Positions 42,958 to 52,762 are shown, counted from the stretch's first letter. The stretch is DNA of 64,000 bases from UBA1672 sp033851915 (GCA_033851915.1 JAWSVM010000007.1:124001-188000); one strand, 5' to 3'. Numbers and translations: made by a program. Notes: generated by a model not told the origin, from the letters alone.

Positions 42958-44043
42958 ATGTCAGGTAATCGTTTCGGAACTTTATTCCAATATACCACGT
43001 TTGGTGAGAGCCACGGGCCAGCCATTGGTTGCGTTGTTGATGGTGTGCCGCCACGTATTCCTTTGGATGAAGCCTATATCCAGCAATTCCTTGATTTGCG
43101 TAAGCCGGGGCAAAGCCGCCACACGACGCAGCGTAAAGAGGCGGATGAGGTGCAAATCCTATCGGGTGTGTTTGAGGGGATGACAACAGGGACGCCGATT
43201 GGTTTGCTGATTCATAATACAGATCAAAAATCCAAAGATTACGGCGATATAAAAGATAAGTTCCGTCCGGGACATGCTGATTTTACTTATAATGAGAAAT
43301 ACGGCATTCGTGATTATCGCGGCGGCGGGCGTTCCTCTGCGCGTGAAACGGCGATGCGTGTTGCAGCGGGCGCGGTGGCACGTAAAGTTCTGGAACATCA
43401 AATAGGCGTAGAGGTGAAAATCCGTGCGTGTGTTGTGCAGGTCGGCACTGAAACGTTAAATCGTGATAATTGGGATTGGGATCAGGTGACGCAAAATCCG
43501 TTTTTCTCTCCTGACGCGCAGGCAGCGGAAGATTGGGCAACCTATCTTGATAGTGTACGTAAGAATGGTTCAAGTGCAGGTGCACTTGTGGAAATTCACG
43601 CCAGTGGCATCCCTGCAGGGCTAGGCGCACCTGTCTATGATAAGTTGGACGCCGATATCGCCAAAGCGATGATGAGTATTAATGCGGTCAAGGCCGTTGA
43701 AATTGGCTCTGGTTTTGATACTGTTGCCTTTGGCGGTGAAAAAAATGCGGATGAGATTAGAATGGGTGAAGATGGAAAACCGAATTTCCTTTCTAATCAT
43801 GCCGGTGGTATTCTTGGCGGCCTTTCTTCCGGTCAAGATATTGTAGCGCGCGTTGGGTTTAAACCGACCAGCTCTATCCTTACGCCGCGTAAAACCATTG
43901 ATATGGATGGTAACGAAACTGATATTATGACGAAGGGACGACATGACCCTTGCGTGGGTATTCGTGGCGTTCCTGTGGTTGAGGCGATGATGGCTTGCGT
44001 GCTTGCAGATCATTGGTTGCGTCATAAGGCGCAGTGCCTGTAA
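42958..44043 (+). CDS. aroC: Chorismate synthase
   Basis: Forms chorismate from EPSP with reduced FMN, the last common step to aromatic amino acids. The 361 residues have all three family signatures: GESHGPAIGCVVDGVPP, YRGGGRSSARETAMRVAAGA and RHDPCVGIRGVPV. I use the ATG at 42958, with AGGAA upstream; a much longer upstream frame has no family match before this point. sppA follows 21 bases on. Confidence 0.98.
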   Translation: MSGNRFGTLFQYTTFGESHGPAIGCVVDGVPPRIPLDEAYIQQFLDLRKPGQSRHTTQRKEADEVQILSGVFEGMTTGTPIGLLIHNTDQKSKDYGDIKDKFRPGHADFTYNEKYGIRDYRGGGRSSARETAMRVAAGAVARKVLEHQIGVEVKIRACVVQVGTETLNRDNWDWDQVTQNPFFSPDAQAAEDWATYLDSVRKNGSSAGALVEIHASGIPAGLGAPVYDKLDADIAKAMMSINAVKAVEIGSGFDTVAFGGEKNADEIRMGEDGKPNFLSNHAGGILGGLSSGQDIVARVGFKPTSSILTPRKTIDMDGNETDIMTKGRHDPCVGIRGVPVVEAMMACVLADHWLRHKAQCL

Positions 44044-44064
44044 TTCTATTTGCGAGAGAAAAAG

Positions 44065-45981
44065 ATGAGAAAAGATCCTTGGTCAAAACGTAAAAATCTT
44101 TATAGCTCACCCGTTCCTAAGGTGGTGAAAAAACCGAAGGTTAAATGGCGCATATGGCCTATCTTGTGGATGGCGCTTAAGAAAACCTGCATGCTGATTG
44201 GTGCGAGTGTCTTATTCTTGGTGATCGTGACGACATGGATGATTTCTTCCGTTGTTGATGACATGAATGTGAACTTGCCGGAACAAATGGTGCTGTATAT
44301 GGAGCTGGATGGTGTCCTTGGTGACCTACCCGCAGATGGGGGCTTCGCAGACTCTTTCAGCAATAATATCAAGACAATGAAGACTTTCACCGATGCGATT
44401 GAAAATGCAAAAACCGATCCGCGCGTTGAGGGGATTTATGCGCGTTTGAAGCGGGGGCATTACTCTGTTGCGCATATTGAAGAGCTTCGTGCTTCGATTA
44501 AAAGCTTTAGGCAGAGCGGAAAGTTTGCCTATATCTATGCGCCGTCATACGATACTGGCCTTGGTGGATATTATCTTGCCTCCAGTTTTGATGAAATATG
44601 GATACAGCCAATGGGTAATCTTATGATTACGGGCTTAAGTGCGGAGATGCCATTTTTTCGTGATGTGTTGGATAAGATCGGGATCGAACCACAATTCTTT
44701 CAACGTAAAGAGTATAAGAGCGCGTATGAAAGCCTGACCAATTCAGAGATGTCGGAGGCCAACCGCCGTTCTATGACGGCACTTATCGCAGATATTTATG
44801 ATGTATTGAGTAAGGATATTGCAAAAGACAGAGATGTCACGGTTTCGGCGTTTAAGTCGTTTGTTGATCGCGGAGTGTTGATGGCTGATGAGGCGTTGGA
44901 TGTTGGCCTTGTTGATAAGGTTGATTATGCGGATAAGCTGATTGAGCAGATTAGTATGCGCGTAACGGGGGAGGCGAAAAGCGAGACGCTTACCTATATC
45001 AACTTTGATAAATACATGAATAAAATTACAGAGAAGGATAATGTGATTGCAGATGCGTTGCTCTCTAAGAAGAAGGCAAGTGATTCTCCACGCGTTGCAT
45101 TGATCTATGCTGTCGGTGCGATTATGGATACGGATGGCAACAGTGCCTCTACGCGTGTTGGTGTTATGGGCGGCGGTGTTGCGGCGGCGGATAAGATTTC
45201 AAGAGCGTTATTGCGTGCGGCCTATGATGAGGATATTGATGCGGTTGTTCTGCGGGTGGATAGCCCGGGTGGCTCGCCTGTTGCATCGGAAACAATTCTA
45301 CGCGCGGTAGAGATTGTTCAAGAAGAAGGCAAGACGGTTACTGTTTCTATGGGGCCAACGGCGGCATCCGGTGGATATTGGATATCTGCTTCTGCGGATG
45401 AAATCTTTGTTCTTCCAACAACGATTACAGGTTCTATTGGTGTGTTGGGTGGTAAGGTTTCTGCTCAGAAATTATGGGAGAATTTAGGTGTAAATTGGGA
45501 GCGTATAAATGAAGGGCAGAATGCTGCGATGTTTTCTATGAACACGCCGTTTTCCAAAAGTGAAGCTGCGCGCATGAATTTGATGCTGGATAATATATAT
45601 GACAGTTTTCTGGAGCGCGTAGCAAAAGGCCGTAACATGAGCATCGCAGAAGTTGATAAGATTGCGCGTGGGCGTGTATGGGTTGGAACCAGCGCGGTTG
45701 AAATCGGGATTGCAGATCAGTTTGGTGGCTTGAATGAGGCGCTGGATTATGCCGCGGTGCAGGCAGGCGGTGTGGATCGTCATGATGTTGATGTTGTTAT
45801 CTTGCCAAAGCCATTAACCCCGATAGAGAAGTTTGTTCAGTTGTTTGAAGGGCAAGTTGCTGCGGGGAAGATCATGGGTATACAGGCTGCTATTTTGAGT
45901 GAATTCCAGCCTATGATTTCAGAGTTTATGATTATGCAGGATTCACAAAACAGTGTTTATGCTCCGATAAAAATTCACTAA
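44065..45981 (+). CDS. sppA: Signal peptide peptidase SppA, 67 kDa type
   Basis: Membrane-bound serine protease that degrades cleaved signal peptides. A single transmembrane helix lies at about residues 39-65 after a basic N terminus. Two S49 domains follow: the first holds the general-base lysine K218 (EYKSAYESLTN) and the second the nucleophile S435 (GPTAASGGYWISA), with DSPGGSPVASE before it, so the split Ser-Lys dyad is complete. 638 residues is normal for the long form. The ATG at 44065 is preferred to an upstream TTG. Confidence 0.96.
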   Translation: MRKDPWSKRKNLYSSPVPKVVKKPKVKWRIWPILWMALKKTCMLIGASVLFLVIVTTWMISSVVDDMNVNLPEQMVLYMELDGVLGDLPADGGFADSFSNNIKTMKTFTDAIENAKTDPRVEGIYARLKRGHYSVAHIEELRASIKSFRQSGKFAYIYAPSYDTGLGGYYLASSFDEIWIQPMGNLMITGLSAEMPFFRDVLDKIGIEPQFFQRKEYKSAYESLTNSEMSEANRRSMTALIADIYDVLSKDIAKDRDVTVSAFKSFVDRGVLMADEALDVGLVDKVDYADKLIEQISMRVTGEAKSETLTYINFDKYMNKITEKDNVIADALLSKKKASDSPRVALIYAVGAIMDTDGNSASTRVGVMGGGVAAADKISRALLRAAYDEDIDAVVLRVDSPGGSPVASETILRAVEIVQEEGKTVTVSMGPTAASGGYWISASADEIFVLPTTITGSIGVLGGKVSAQKLWENLGVNWERINEGQNAAMFSMNTPFSKSEAARMNLMLDNIYDSFLERVAKGRNMSIAEVDKIARGRVWVGTSAVEIGIADQFGGLNEALDYAAVQAGGVDRHDVDVVILPKPLTPIEKFVQLFEGQVAAGKIMGIQAAILSEFQPMISEFMIMQDSQNSVYAPIKIH

Positions 45982-45994
45982 AGGTCATCGTGAT

Positions 45995-46744
45995 TTAAGC
46001 TGTGGCTGTGTCGTTATGCTGGGCTTTAGCATCTTTCTCAAACATCTGGCGAAGTTGGTCATACATATCGTGAAATGACATGATGATATGGTCAGAGCCA
46101 ATATTGTTTTCAATTATCCCAACAGAGGCACTTAACGCCACGGCGATTGGCATCACATGCCCCTTAACGAGTTTATCTGCAGCCAGAGCGGTGATAACAT
46201 CTTTGTGACGATCCCCGAGGAACCAGATAACATCATCATCTTTTGGTTCAATATCCATGCGTTTGAGCGCGAGCAGAACAGGCTCCGGATTAGGTTTTGA
46301 ATTTTTAAGGTCTTCGCGGAAGACTGTTGCTTTGAAATAATGGTTAAGGTCAAATTTCTTTAAAATATCGTGACCATAGCCTTTGCCGAGGCCGTTACTA
46401 ACCAGACCAATAGGAATATTATTTTCGGTTAGAAGATCCAGAACATCATACAGGCCGGGGCACGGTTGCACGATTTGTTCAACCGGTTTACGGCGCACTT
46501 TATGGATGGCACGATGGACGAGCAGTCTCGGTTTTTTCTTGGTTGGGTTAATCCATTCAGGATCATGCCATTCGGGCACCATACGTCCTTTTGCGCCACG
46601 CTTAAAAAGCCAAGCGAACAGTTTGGACAGCTTATAGCAAACGCCATCGAGAAATTCGAGGAGGTGCAAAAGGCGTGGGTTTATATGCCTTACGGCTGTC
46701 CCATCCATATCGAATATCATAATTGTTGGTTTTTCGATCGTCAT
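45995..46744 (-). CDS. HAD-superfamily phosphatase
   Basis: The 249 residues contain HAD motif I (IMIFDMDGTAV, with the nucleophile and acid aspartates), motif II (GLVSNG), the lysine motif (NSKPNPEPVLLAL) and motif IV (WFLGDRHKD). A basic insert (about 40-85) between motif I and the core is larger than in phosphoglycolate phosphatases; the substrate is unknown. It ends 13 bases from the convergent sppA stop and starts 16 bases after dxs ends. Confidence 0.9.
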   Translation of the reverse strand: MTIEKPTIMIFDMDGTAVRHINPRLLHLLEFLDGVCYKLSKLFAWLFKRGAKGRMVPEWHDPEWINPTKKKPRLLVHRAIHKVRRKPVEQIVQPCPGLYDVLDLLTENNIPIGLVSNGLGKGYGHDILKKFDLNHYFKATVFREDLKNSKPNPEPVLLALKRMDIEPKDDDVIWFLGDRHKDVITALAADKLVKGHVMPIAVALSASVGIIENNIGSDHIIMSFHDMYDQLRQMFEKDAKAQHNDTATA

Positions 46745-46760
46745 TTAAATAATTCTAGTT

Positions 46761-48728
46761 CTAAATGAGGGAAGAGGCAAGGGTTGCAATATGGTGTGCA
46801 GTTAAACCTGCCTCATCATATTGCACAGACGGTGTGTCGTGATCTTGAAATGTATCGGGCAGGGTCATTGTTCGTACTTTCAATCCTTTATCCATCAGGC
46901 CATGGCTAGAGAGGTGTTCCAGAACATATGTTCCAAATCCGCCGCGAGCGCCTTCTTCAATTGTGATGAGGGCGTCATGGTTTTTTGCGAGCTGCTCCAG
47001 CATTTCCGTATCTAATGGTTTGGCAAAGCGCGCATCGGCAATCGTGATTTCAAGCCCTAGCTTATCTTTCAGTATGGCGGCCGCCTTTTTACATTCTTCC
47101 AAACGTGTTCCCAGAGAGAGCAGAGCAATCTTCTTACCCTTTTGGATCATGCGGCCTTTTCCGATAGGCAGAATTTCAGGTGTTTCGGGCAGGGTTACAC
47201 CAACGCCTTCACCGCGTGGATAACGGAATGCGATTGGCCCGTCATTATAGGCCGCGGCTGTGGCAACCATGTGCATCAGCTCGGCTTCGTCGGCAGGTGC
47301 CATAATTACGAAGTTGGGTAGGCATCCTAAATAAGCGATATCGAAACTGCCTGCGTGTGTTTGTCCATCTGCGCCGACTAATCCCGCACGGTCAATCGCA
47401 AAGCGTACGGGAATATTTTGAATTGCGACATCGTGGACAACCTGATCATAGGCACGTTGCAAGAATGTTGAGTATATGGTGACGAAGGGTTTATGTCCTT
47501 CTGTTGCCATGCCTGCGGCAAATGTTACTGCGTGCTGTTCGGCAATGCCAACGTCAAATGTACGTTCCGGAAATTCTTTCGCGAAGGCATCCATACCTGT
47601 GCCCGAGGGCATCGCGGCGGTGATACCGACAATTTTCGTATCTTTACGTGCAAGTGCAATCAAAGCATCAGCATAGACATTGGTATAGCTGGGCGCGGAT
47701 GGTTTTGCTTTGGCTTGCGCGCCTGTGATGATGTCGAATTTCTTCACACCATGCATTTTATCTTTTGAATTCTCGGCAGGGAGGTAGCCCTTACCCTTTT
47801 GTGTGATCACATGGATCAGGATGGGGCCTTCATGGTCGCTGTCGCGGATGTTACGTAGGATAGGCAGTAAATGTTCAAGGTTGTGGCCATCTACAGGGCC
47901 GATATAATAGAAGCCCATTTCTTCGAACATTGTGCCGCTGCCCAGTGCCATTCTTGCGCTTTCTTCTGCGCGTTTTGCAACGTGGCGTATGGGGGAGGGC
48001 AGAATATCTGTAATTTTTTTACCAAGCTCACGGGCGGTGATGTAGGGCTTTGAGGATACGATTTTTGTTAAATGTCTGCTCATCGCGCCAACGGGTGGAG
48101 CAATAGACATTTCATTGTCGTTCAGAATTACGATTAAGCGGCTTTTCTTACCGTTAATGGTTTGTGCGCCTGCGTTATTCATGGCTTCATAGGCCATGCC
48201 GGCAGACATTGCACCATCGCCAATCACGGCGATCACATGTTTGTTGTGTTCCTGATCTTCGTCGTCATCAAGCAACTTGGATAGGTCGCGCGCAACAGCC
48301 ATGCCTAATCCGGCAGAGATGGAGGTGGAGCTATGTGCTGCGCCGAAGGGGTCATATTCACTTTCACTACGCTTGGTAAAGCCTGACAGGCCACCACCTT
48401 GGCGCAGTGTATGCATTTGGTTTTTACGTCCAGTGAGGATCTTGTGTGGATAGGATTGATGCCCGACATCCCAGATGATGCGATCTTTCGGGGTGTCAAA
48501 TACGGCGTGCAGGGCAACGGAGAGTTCTACAACGCCGAGGCCTGCGCCTAAATGTCCGCCTGTCTTGGCGACATTCACAACCATATGCCTGCGTACATCA
48601 TCTGAAAGCTGTATGAGTTCTTGATCGGAAAAGCACTTTATATCGCTTGGAAATTCAACAGAATCGAGTAATGACTCGGCTTCATGGCTCTGCGGGATTT
48701 CGGTTTGTTTTTGTTGTGCTTGTCTCAT
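46761..48728 (-). CDS. dxs: 1-deoxy-D-xylulose-5-phosphate synthase
   Basis: Thiamine-dependent first enzyme of the non-mevalonate isoprenoid pathway. The 655 residues include GHLGAGLGVVELSVALH, GHQSYPHKILTGR, the thiamine diphosphate motif GDGAMSAGMAYEAMNNAG, and the pyrimidine-binding FDVGIAEQHAVTFAAGMA. It lies downstream of ispA and xseB on one strand, an order common in Proteobacteria, but two small unknown genes are inserted between. Confidence 0.98.
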   Translation of the reverse strand: MRQAQQKQTEIPQSHEAESLLDSVEFPSDIKCFSDQELIQLSDDVRRHMVVNVAKTGGHLGAGLGVVELSVALHAVFDTPKDRIIWDVGHQSYPHKILTGRKNQMHTLRQGGGLSGFTKRSESEYDPFGAAHSSTSISAGLGMAVARDLSKLLDDDEDQEHNKHVIAVIGDGAMSAGMAYEAMNNAGAQTINGKKSRLIVILNDNEMSIAPPVGAMSRHLTKIVSSKPYITARELGKKITDILPSPIRHVAKRAEESARMALGSGTMFEEMGFYYIGPVDGHNLEHLLPILRNIRDSDHEGPILIHVITQKGKGYLPAENSKDKMHGVKKFDIITGAQAKAKPSAPSYTNVYADALIALARKDTKIVGITAAMPSGTGMDAFAKEFPERTFDVGIAEQHAVTFAAGMATEGHKPFVTIYSTFLQRAYDQVVHDVAIQNIPVRFAIDRAGLVGADGQTHAGSFDIAYLGCLPNFVIMAPADEAELMHMVATAAAYNDGPIAFRYPRGEGVGVTLPETPEILPIGKGRMIQKGKKIALLSLGTRLEECKKAAAILKDKLGLEITIADARFAKPLDTEMLEQLAKNHDALITIEEGARGGFGTYVLEHLSSHGLMDKGLKVRTMTLPDTFQDHDTPSVQYDEAGLTAHHIATLASSLI

Positions 48729-48823
48729 TGTGTGTCTTTATTAACCTAAAGACAACATTCGGGCAAAGTATTTTTTACTCGAAGCCGAATTCCGGTGATA
48801 TTATTTAAGGAAAATCCCGATAT

Positions 48824-49138
48824 TTATGCTGTAAATGATGGTGTTGATATTGATGGTGGAGCCATTCCACCCATTGCAGGGTCTATTCCAAAATCAAGAT
48901 CAGGCATAGGCGCAGGAACAACTTCAGGGGTTATCGCCGTCATGTCCAGTCCGCCATCCATCGCACCGACAGTTTCGAGCGTGCTGATTGTTAGGTCTGC
49001 CATAAGCGCAAGCCCAAGAAAATTCATTACCGTACCCATTGGGTTATCAGCGGAGCGATCTTCTTGCTGCAGTGGCAGGATATCAGACTCATCCAAGCCT
49101 GGTTGTTCATCTTGTGGTGCTGACATTTGGTTGCTCAT
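48824..49138 (-). CDS. Small acidic protein of unknown function
   Basis: The 104 residues are not recognised. The N-terminal third is Gln/Asp/Glu-rich, the middle (MGTVMNFLGLALMADLTIST) is hydrophobic enough for one membrane helix, and the C-terminal third is rich in Pro, Met and Gly (ITPEVVPAPMPDLDFG), probably disordered. AGGAA before the ATG at 49138 fixes the start. It lies between dxs and the 98-residue unknown. Confidence 0.6.
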   Translation of the reverse strand: MSNQMSAPQDEQPGLDESDILPLQQEDRSADNPMGTVMNFLGLALMADLTISTLETVGAMDGGLDMTAITPEVVPAPMPDLDFGIDPAMGGMAPPSISTPSFTA

Positions 49139-49200
49139 GTTATTTTCCTGAATCGTATCTGTTCTCAAATTATAGTGATTTAAAGCGAAATATGCAAATT

Positions 49201-49497
49201 TTACAGTATTTGTTGTGCGATCATTAGGGGAACCCATGCTGTGTGCTCGGGTTTTGTAATGTCGCTGTCTTTCACGCGGACGAGTAATATTTTTGTATCA
49301 GGCAGGATACGTTCGTATATTTCCTGCTTTATTGAGTCTAATTTTATGTGTTTACCTTCGCCTGTTTCGCCGATTTCTGCGATATAGAGCTCACCATGCT
49401 CAACGTCAATGGAGGCCCATTCAGGCTCGAACCCAAGATTTTCACCATACATAAAAGCAATTTCGTTGCTTTGGTTCAAAATCAAGTTGGCTTTCAT
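49201..49497 (-). CDS. Small unknown protein coupled to ispA
   Basis: The 98 residues are not recognised. Its ATG overlaps the ispA stop (ATGA at 49494-49497), which points to translational coupling. The sequence alternates strands and charged turns (ASIDVEHGELYIAEIGETGEG, KILLVRVKDSDI), suggesting a small beta domain. Cytoplasmic by lack of any signal. Confidence 0.7.
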   Translation of the reverse strand: MKANLILNQSNEIAFMYGENLGFEPEWASIDVEHGELYIAEIGETGEGKHIKLDSIKQEIYERILPDTKILLVRVKDSDITKPEHTAWVPLMIAQQIL

Positions 49498-50405
49498 GCG
49501 CGGCGTTCCAGAACATACAGGGCAAGTTCTTTCAGCATTTCTGCACGTCCTTCGAATATTTTTAAATGCCCGATGGCTTGATGAACCAGCATGTCTGCAC
49601 GCTCTTTGGCTTGTTCTTTACCCATGGCGGAGACGAAGGTTGCTTTGCCTGCGTCGGCGTCTTTGCCTGTGTCTTTGCCCGTATCTTGTGGGTCTGCTTC
49701 AACATCAAGGATATCGTCGGTGACTTGGAAAGCCAGGCCAAGATCATGCGCATAGTTACATAAAGCCCGTTTCTGCGGGCCACCGGCCTTGCCGATAATT
49801 GCACCTGCTTCACAGGCAAAAGCCATAAGCTTTCCGGTTTTCATGCGTTGTAGGCGTGAGATTGTGCCCAGATCAAATTCTTGTTTCTCTGCCAACAAAT
49901 CAAGCATTTGCCCGCCGACCATACCATGGCCGCCCGATGCTCTTGCAAGGGTCTGGATCAACTCACAACGGACGCGCGGGTCTTCATGGGTTTCATTTTC
50001 GCTTAAAATTTGGAATGCAAGGGTCAGCAGTGCATCGCCGGCGAGTATTGCTGTGGCTTCATCATATTGAATATGCACAGTTGGTTTGCCACGGCGCAGC
50101 GCCGCATTATCCATGGATGGTAAGTCATCATGGATTAAAGAATAACAGTGGATGAATTCTAACGCTGCAGCAACGCGACGTGCACGCGCAGGATCAACAT
50201 TGAATAGAGCCGCGGAATGCATCACAAGAAATGGGCGCAATCGCTTGCCGCCGCTTAATGTTCCGTGGCGCATCGCGTCATAAAGGTGATTTTCCGGTAG
50301 ATCGGTTTCAGGTAAAAGACGACCAATGGTCTTATTGATTGCCTCTGTGACGGCGTTCATTTCACTTTGTAATTCAGGATGTGCATCTCTTAGGGACGGT
50401 GCCAT
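49494..50405 (-). CDS. ispA: Farnesyl (geranyl) diphosphate synthase
   Basis: Condenses isopentenyl diphosphate onto dimethylallyl and geranyl diphosphate. The 303 residues carry GGKRLRPFLV, the first aspartate motif YSLIHDDLPSMD (with two extra residues, typical of IspA) and the second, FQVTDDILDVEAD. A lysine/aspartate repeat DTGKDTGKDADAGKAT follows. It starts three bases after the xseB stop. Confidence 0.96.
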   Translation of the reverse strand: MAPSLRDAHPELQSEMNAVTEAINKTIGRLLPETDLPENHLYDAMRHGTLSGGKRLRPFLVMHSAALFNVDPARARRVAAALEFIHCYSLIHDDLPSMDNAALRRGKPTVHIQYDEATAILAGDALLTLAFQILSENETHEDPRVRCELIQTLARASGGHGMVGGQMLDLLAEKQEFDLGTISRLQRMKTGKLMAFACEAGAIIGKAGGPQKRALCNYAHDLGLAFQVTDDILDVEADPQDTGKDTGKDADAGKATFVSAMGKEQAKERADMLVHQAIGHLKIFEGRAEMLKELALYVLERRA

Positions 50406-50408
50406 GTT

Positions 50409-50654
50409 TTATTCTTCCGAATCTAGGGGTTGTGTTGTTATCGAGCCATCATTGCCGATGGATATTTTTTCAATTTTTGCCTGTGCGTCACGCAGTTTAT
50501 TTTCACAATGAGCCTTTAATGCAATGCCACGTTCATAGGACGTAATAGAATCCTCCAATGCGGATTCACCAGTTTCCAAGCCTCTAACAATGTTTTCCAG
50601 CTCTACTAACGCTTCTTCAAAGCTCAGCGTGTCTACCGATTTCTGTCCTGTCAT
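50409..50654 (-). CDS. xseB: Exodeoxyribonuclease VII small subunit
   Basis: The 81-residue subunit pairs with XseA to degrade single-stranded DNA. The family core is complete: LSFEEALVELENIVRGLETG, LEDSITSYERGIAL, CENKLRDAQAKIEKI. It is the first gene of the xseB-ispA cluster. Confidence 0.95.
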   Translation of the reverse strand: MTGQKSVDTLSFEEALVELENIVRGLETGESALEDSITSYERGIALKAHCENKLRDAQAKIEKISIGNDGSITTQPLDSEE

Positions 50655-50839
50655 TATGATACTCTGTTTATAAAATTTATGGTTAAACGCAGCGGATTGT
50701 ATGCCAGAACGGCGTTTCGCTCAAGTGTTAAGTTTTCTTGTTAGGGTAGTGAGATCGAAATTCCCTTGAAAAATTAAAATAAACTTGTGAAAATATAAAT
50801 AATTTTTTATGCCGTAATTTAGAGAAAAGAGACTTATTG

Positions 50840-51382
50840 ATGAAATGTCCTAAATGCACAAAAAAAGTTTCTGCATTATCTATTTTAAACCGTTGGTCTA
50901 AAAAGCCACTACAATGTAAAAAATGTTATGAAAGTATTGATACGGAGAGGAACAGTGTAAAATGCTTTTTTATCTGTGTGCCTATTGTTTGGTCTCTAAG
51001 TTTATTTGCAAAGGGAGTCCTTGTTAATGCTATTTTTTGGGGAATAGGTATGGGGGTTGCCATTGTTTATTCTACTGAGGTTGATAAAGGAAAACGCAAC
51101 CAATATAGTAAAGTGATAGGCTCGGTATTAACGGAAAGCATTAAGCTTCTACCCATTTCATGGCGTTATGGGACACTTAATATTGTTTGTGATGGTAATG
51201 AGGTTTCTTGTAACATTATAAACAGTGAAGATAATGCAGAAGTACAAAATACAGATAAATTACGTGACTTGTGTGAAGATCTTTATGTGTTAATGGTTGG
51301 GCAGGGCGATGTTTGGAGTGTCGCAAAGATTAAGTTTTTGAAAGAAAATGGTTCATGGAAGCATAGTATAAAGTTTTATTAA
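50840..51382 (+). CDS. Zinc-ribbon membrane protein of unknown function
   Basis: The 180 residues begin with a CXXC-19-CXXC zinc ribbon (C3, C6, C26, C29), as in the small cxxc_20_cxxc proteins, followed by two hydrophobic helices (about 45-60 and 62-80). The C-terminal domain (LNIVCDGNEVSCNII to VWSVAKIKFLKENGSW) loosely recalls DUF600-type immunity proteins, but this is uncertain. The gene is clearly more AT-rich than its neighbours and stands on the opposite strand, suggesting later arrival. ATG 50840 is preferred to a TTG at 50837. Confidence 0.7.
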   Translation: MKCPKCTKKVSALSILNRWSKKPLQCKKCYESIDTERNSVKCFFICVPIVWSLSLFAKGVLVNAIFWGIGMGVAIVYSTEVDKGKRNQYSKVIGSVLTESIKLLPISWRYGTLNIVCDGNEVSCNIINSEDNAEVQNTDKLRDLCEDLYVLMVGQGDVWSVAKIKFLKENGSWKHSIKFY

Positions 51383-51400
51383 TAGCTGATTTTATATTCA

Positions 51401-51991
51401 TTAAGCCCCCAACCCCAAGGATTGTTCCAGTCCGCCGCAGAGCATATGGCCGAGCAAGATGTGCATTTCCTGAATGCGGGCGGTGCTGTTTGAGGGGGCG
51501 ATTAACATATGGTCGCAAAGAGGGGGCATTAGGCCGCCATCGCGTCCTGAAACGCCGATGGTGATAATATTTTTGGAGCGTGCCATTTCAAGGGCTTTGA
51601 TGATGTTTGGGCTTTTACCGGAGGTACTGAGTGCAATGACGACGTCTCCTGCATTGCCAAGTGCATCAATTTGACGTGAAAAAATATGGTCAAAGCCAAA
51701 ATCATTGCCTGCTGCGGTTAATGTTGATGTGTCGGTGGTCAGGGCAATTGCTGCAATTGGGGCGCGGTCATTGATGAAACGCACAGTTAGCTCGGTCGCG
51801 AGGTGCTGCGCGTCGGCGGCGCTGCCTCCGTTGCCGAAGAACATAATTTTATTACCTGACTGGATGGCTTTAACACAGGCATTCAAAACATGCTGGAAAT
51901 CATTTAGCAAAGTATCGGCGGTTTTTTGCGCGGTTTCCATGTGGTCGCGCATTTCCGCTTGCCAGTAATCATTCATATTAAACGCAGACAT
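51401..51991 (-). CDS. gmhA: Phosphoheptose isomerase
   Basis: Converts sedoheptulose 7-phosphate to heptose 7-phosphate, the first step to the ADP-heptose of lipopolysaccharide. The 196 residues have the SIS fold with FFGNGGSAADAQHLATELTVRF, ALSTSGKSPNIIKAL and the C-terminal HILLGHMLCGGLEQ. I start at ATG 51991 (AAGGA upstream) instead of a longer frame from 52057. It follows the lipoprotein gene by 13 bases. Confidence 0.95.
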   Translation of the reverse strand: MSAFNMNDYWQAEMRDHMETAQKTADTLLNDFQHVLNACVKAIQSGNKIMFFGNGGSAADAQHLATELTVRFINDRAPIAAIALTTDTSTLTAAGNDFGFDHIFSRQIDALGNAGDVVIALSTSGKSPNIIKALEMARSKNIITIGVSGRDGGLMPPLCDHMLIAPSNSTARIQEMHILLGHMLCGGLEQSLGLGA

Positions 51992-52004
51992 TAAACAACG
52001 ATCC

Positions 52005-52652
52005 TTATTTCTGTTCTTTTTTCTGCTTTTTTTCAGGAACGGGAACCATATGCTCACGATTATAAGCGAGTTGATCCGGTGTCACTTGAAAGCCAATAAG
52101 AACTTTATAGCGGTTGGCATGGGCTTTGTTTTTAATTGGAATAATCTGTCTTAGTTTCTCAAAGTAAGTGTGCTTGTTTTCGTTTGCGCCATACGTCAGT
52201 GAAGCTGCAAAGATTTCCTTCGCCATGATCTTTCCATTGGGCGCTGTAACCGCAACGAAGAACGGATAAGAAAAGAACGGTTTGTCCGATGCTTTCAGTT
52301 TGGCTTTTTTGCCAAGGACACCATCGAAAATTAATGTCAGGTCAACAATTGCGCTTTTGGACGCAAGTTTACAGGTGCTGGCCGCGCTGTTTAAACTGAC
52401 GCGCGAGATTAGGTTCTTCTCGATAGGTTTATTAGGATTGGAAAAATCACTGAGTGAGCTGAGATCGCTGACCAGTTCGACTTGCGGGCAAGGGCTGGCG
52501 AGCAGTGCCTCCGTTTTTCCGCCCAGCATATGCGTGGGGGGAAGTTCACCTGCGGCTAAATCGCTGACATCATCTTGAAGGCTGGTTAATGTCTGGCAAG
52601 CGCTTAGGCTTATGAGGCAAAGGAATAGAGTTATATGTTTTGTGTGTTTCAC
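52005..52652 (-). CDS. Lipoprotein of unknown function
   Basis: The 215 residues start with a lipoprotein signal (ITLFLCLISLSAC, lipidated C19) after a GTG codon. The mature protein is a single beta-rich domain with cysteines in SPCPQVEL and AASTCKLA, and ends in a Lys-rich tail (PEKKQKKEQK). I cannot name the family. Located just upstream of gmhA, so an envelope role fits. Confidence 0.75.
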   Translation of the reverse strand: MKHTKHITLFLCLISLSACQTLTSLQDDVSDLAAGELPPTHMLGGKTEALLASPCPQVELVSDLSSLSDFSNPNKPIEKNLISRVSLNSAASTCKLASKSAIVDLTLIFDGVLGKKAKLKASDKPFFSYPFFVAVTAPNGKIMAKEIFAASLTYGANENKHTYFEKLRQIIPIKNKAHANRYKVLIGFQVTPDQLAYNREHMVPVPEKKQKKEQK

Positions 52653-52762
52653 CAGTATGTATTCCTGATTTGGGGGGAGTATATTCTTCCCTACAGAATA
52701 CGCAACAAATCAAGAATAGGCAAGGGGATGGATTCTTTATAAATAATTCCCTATAAGGGGGC

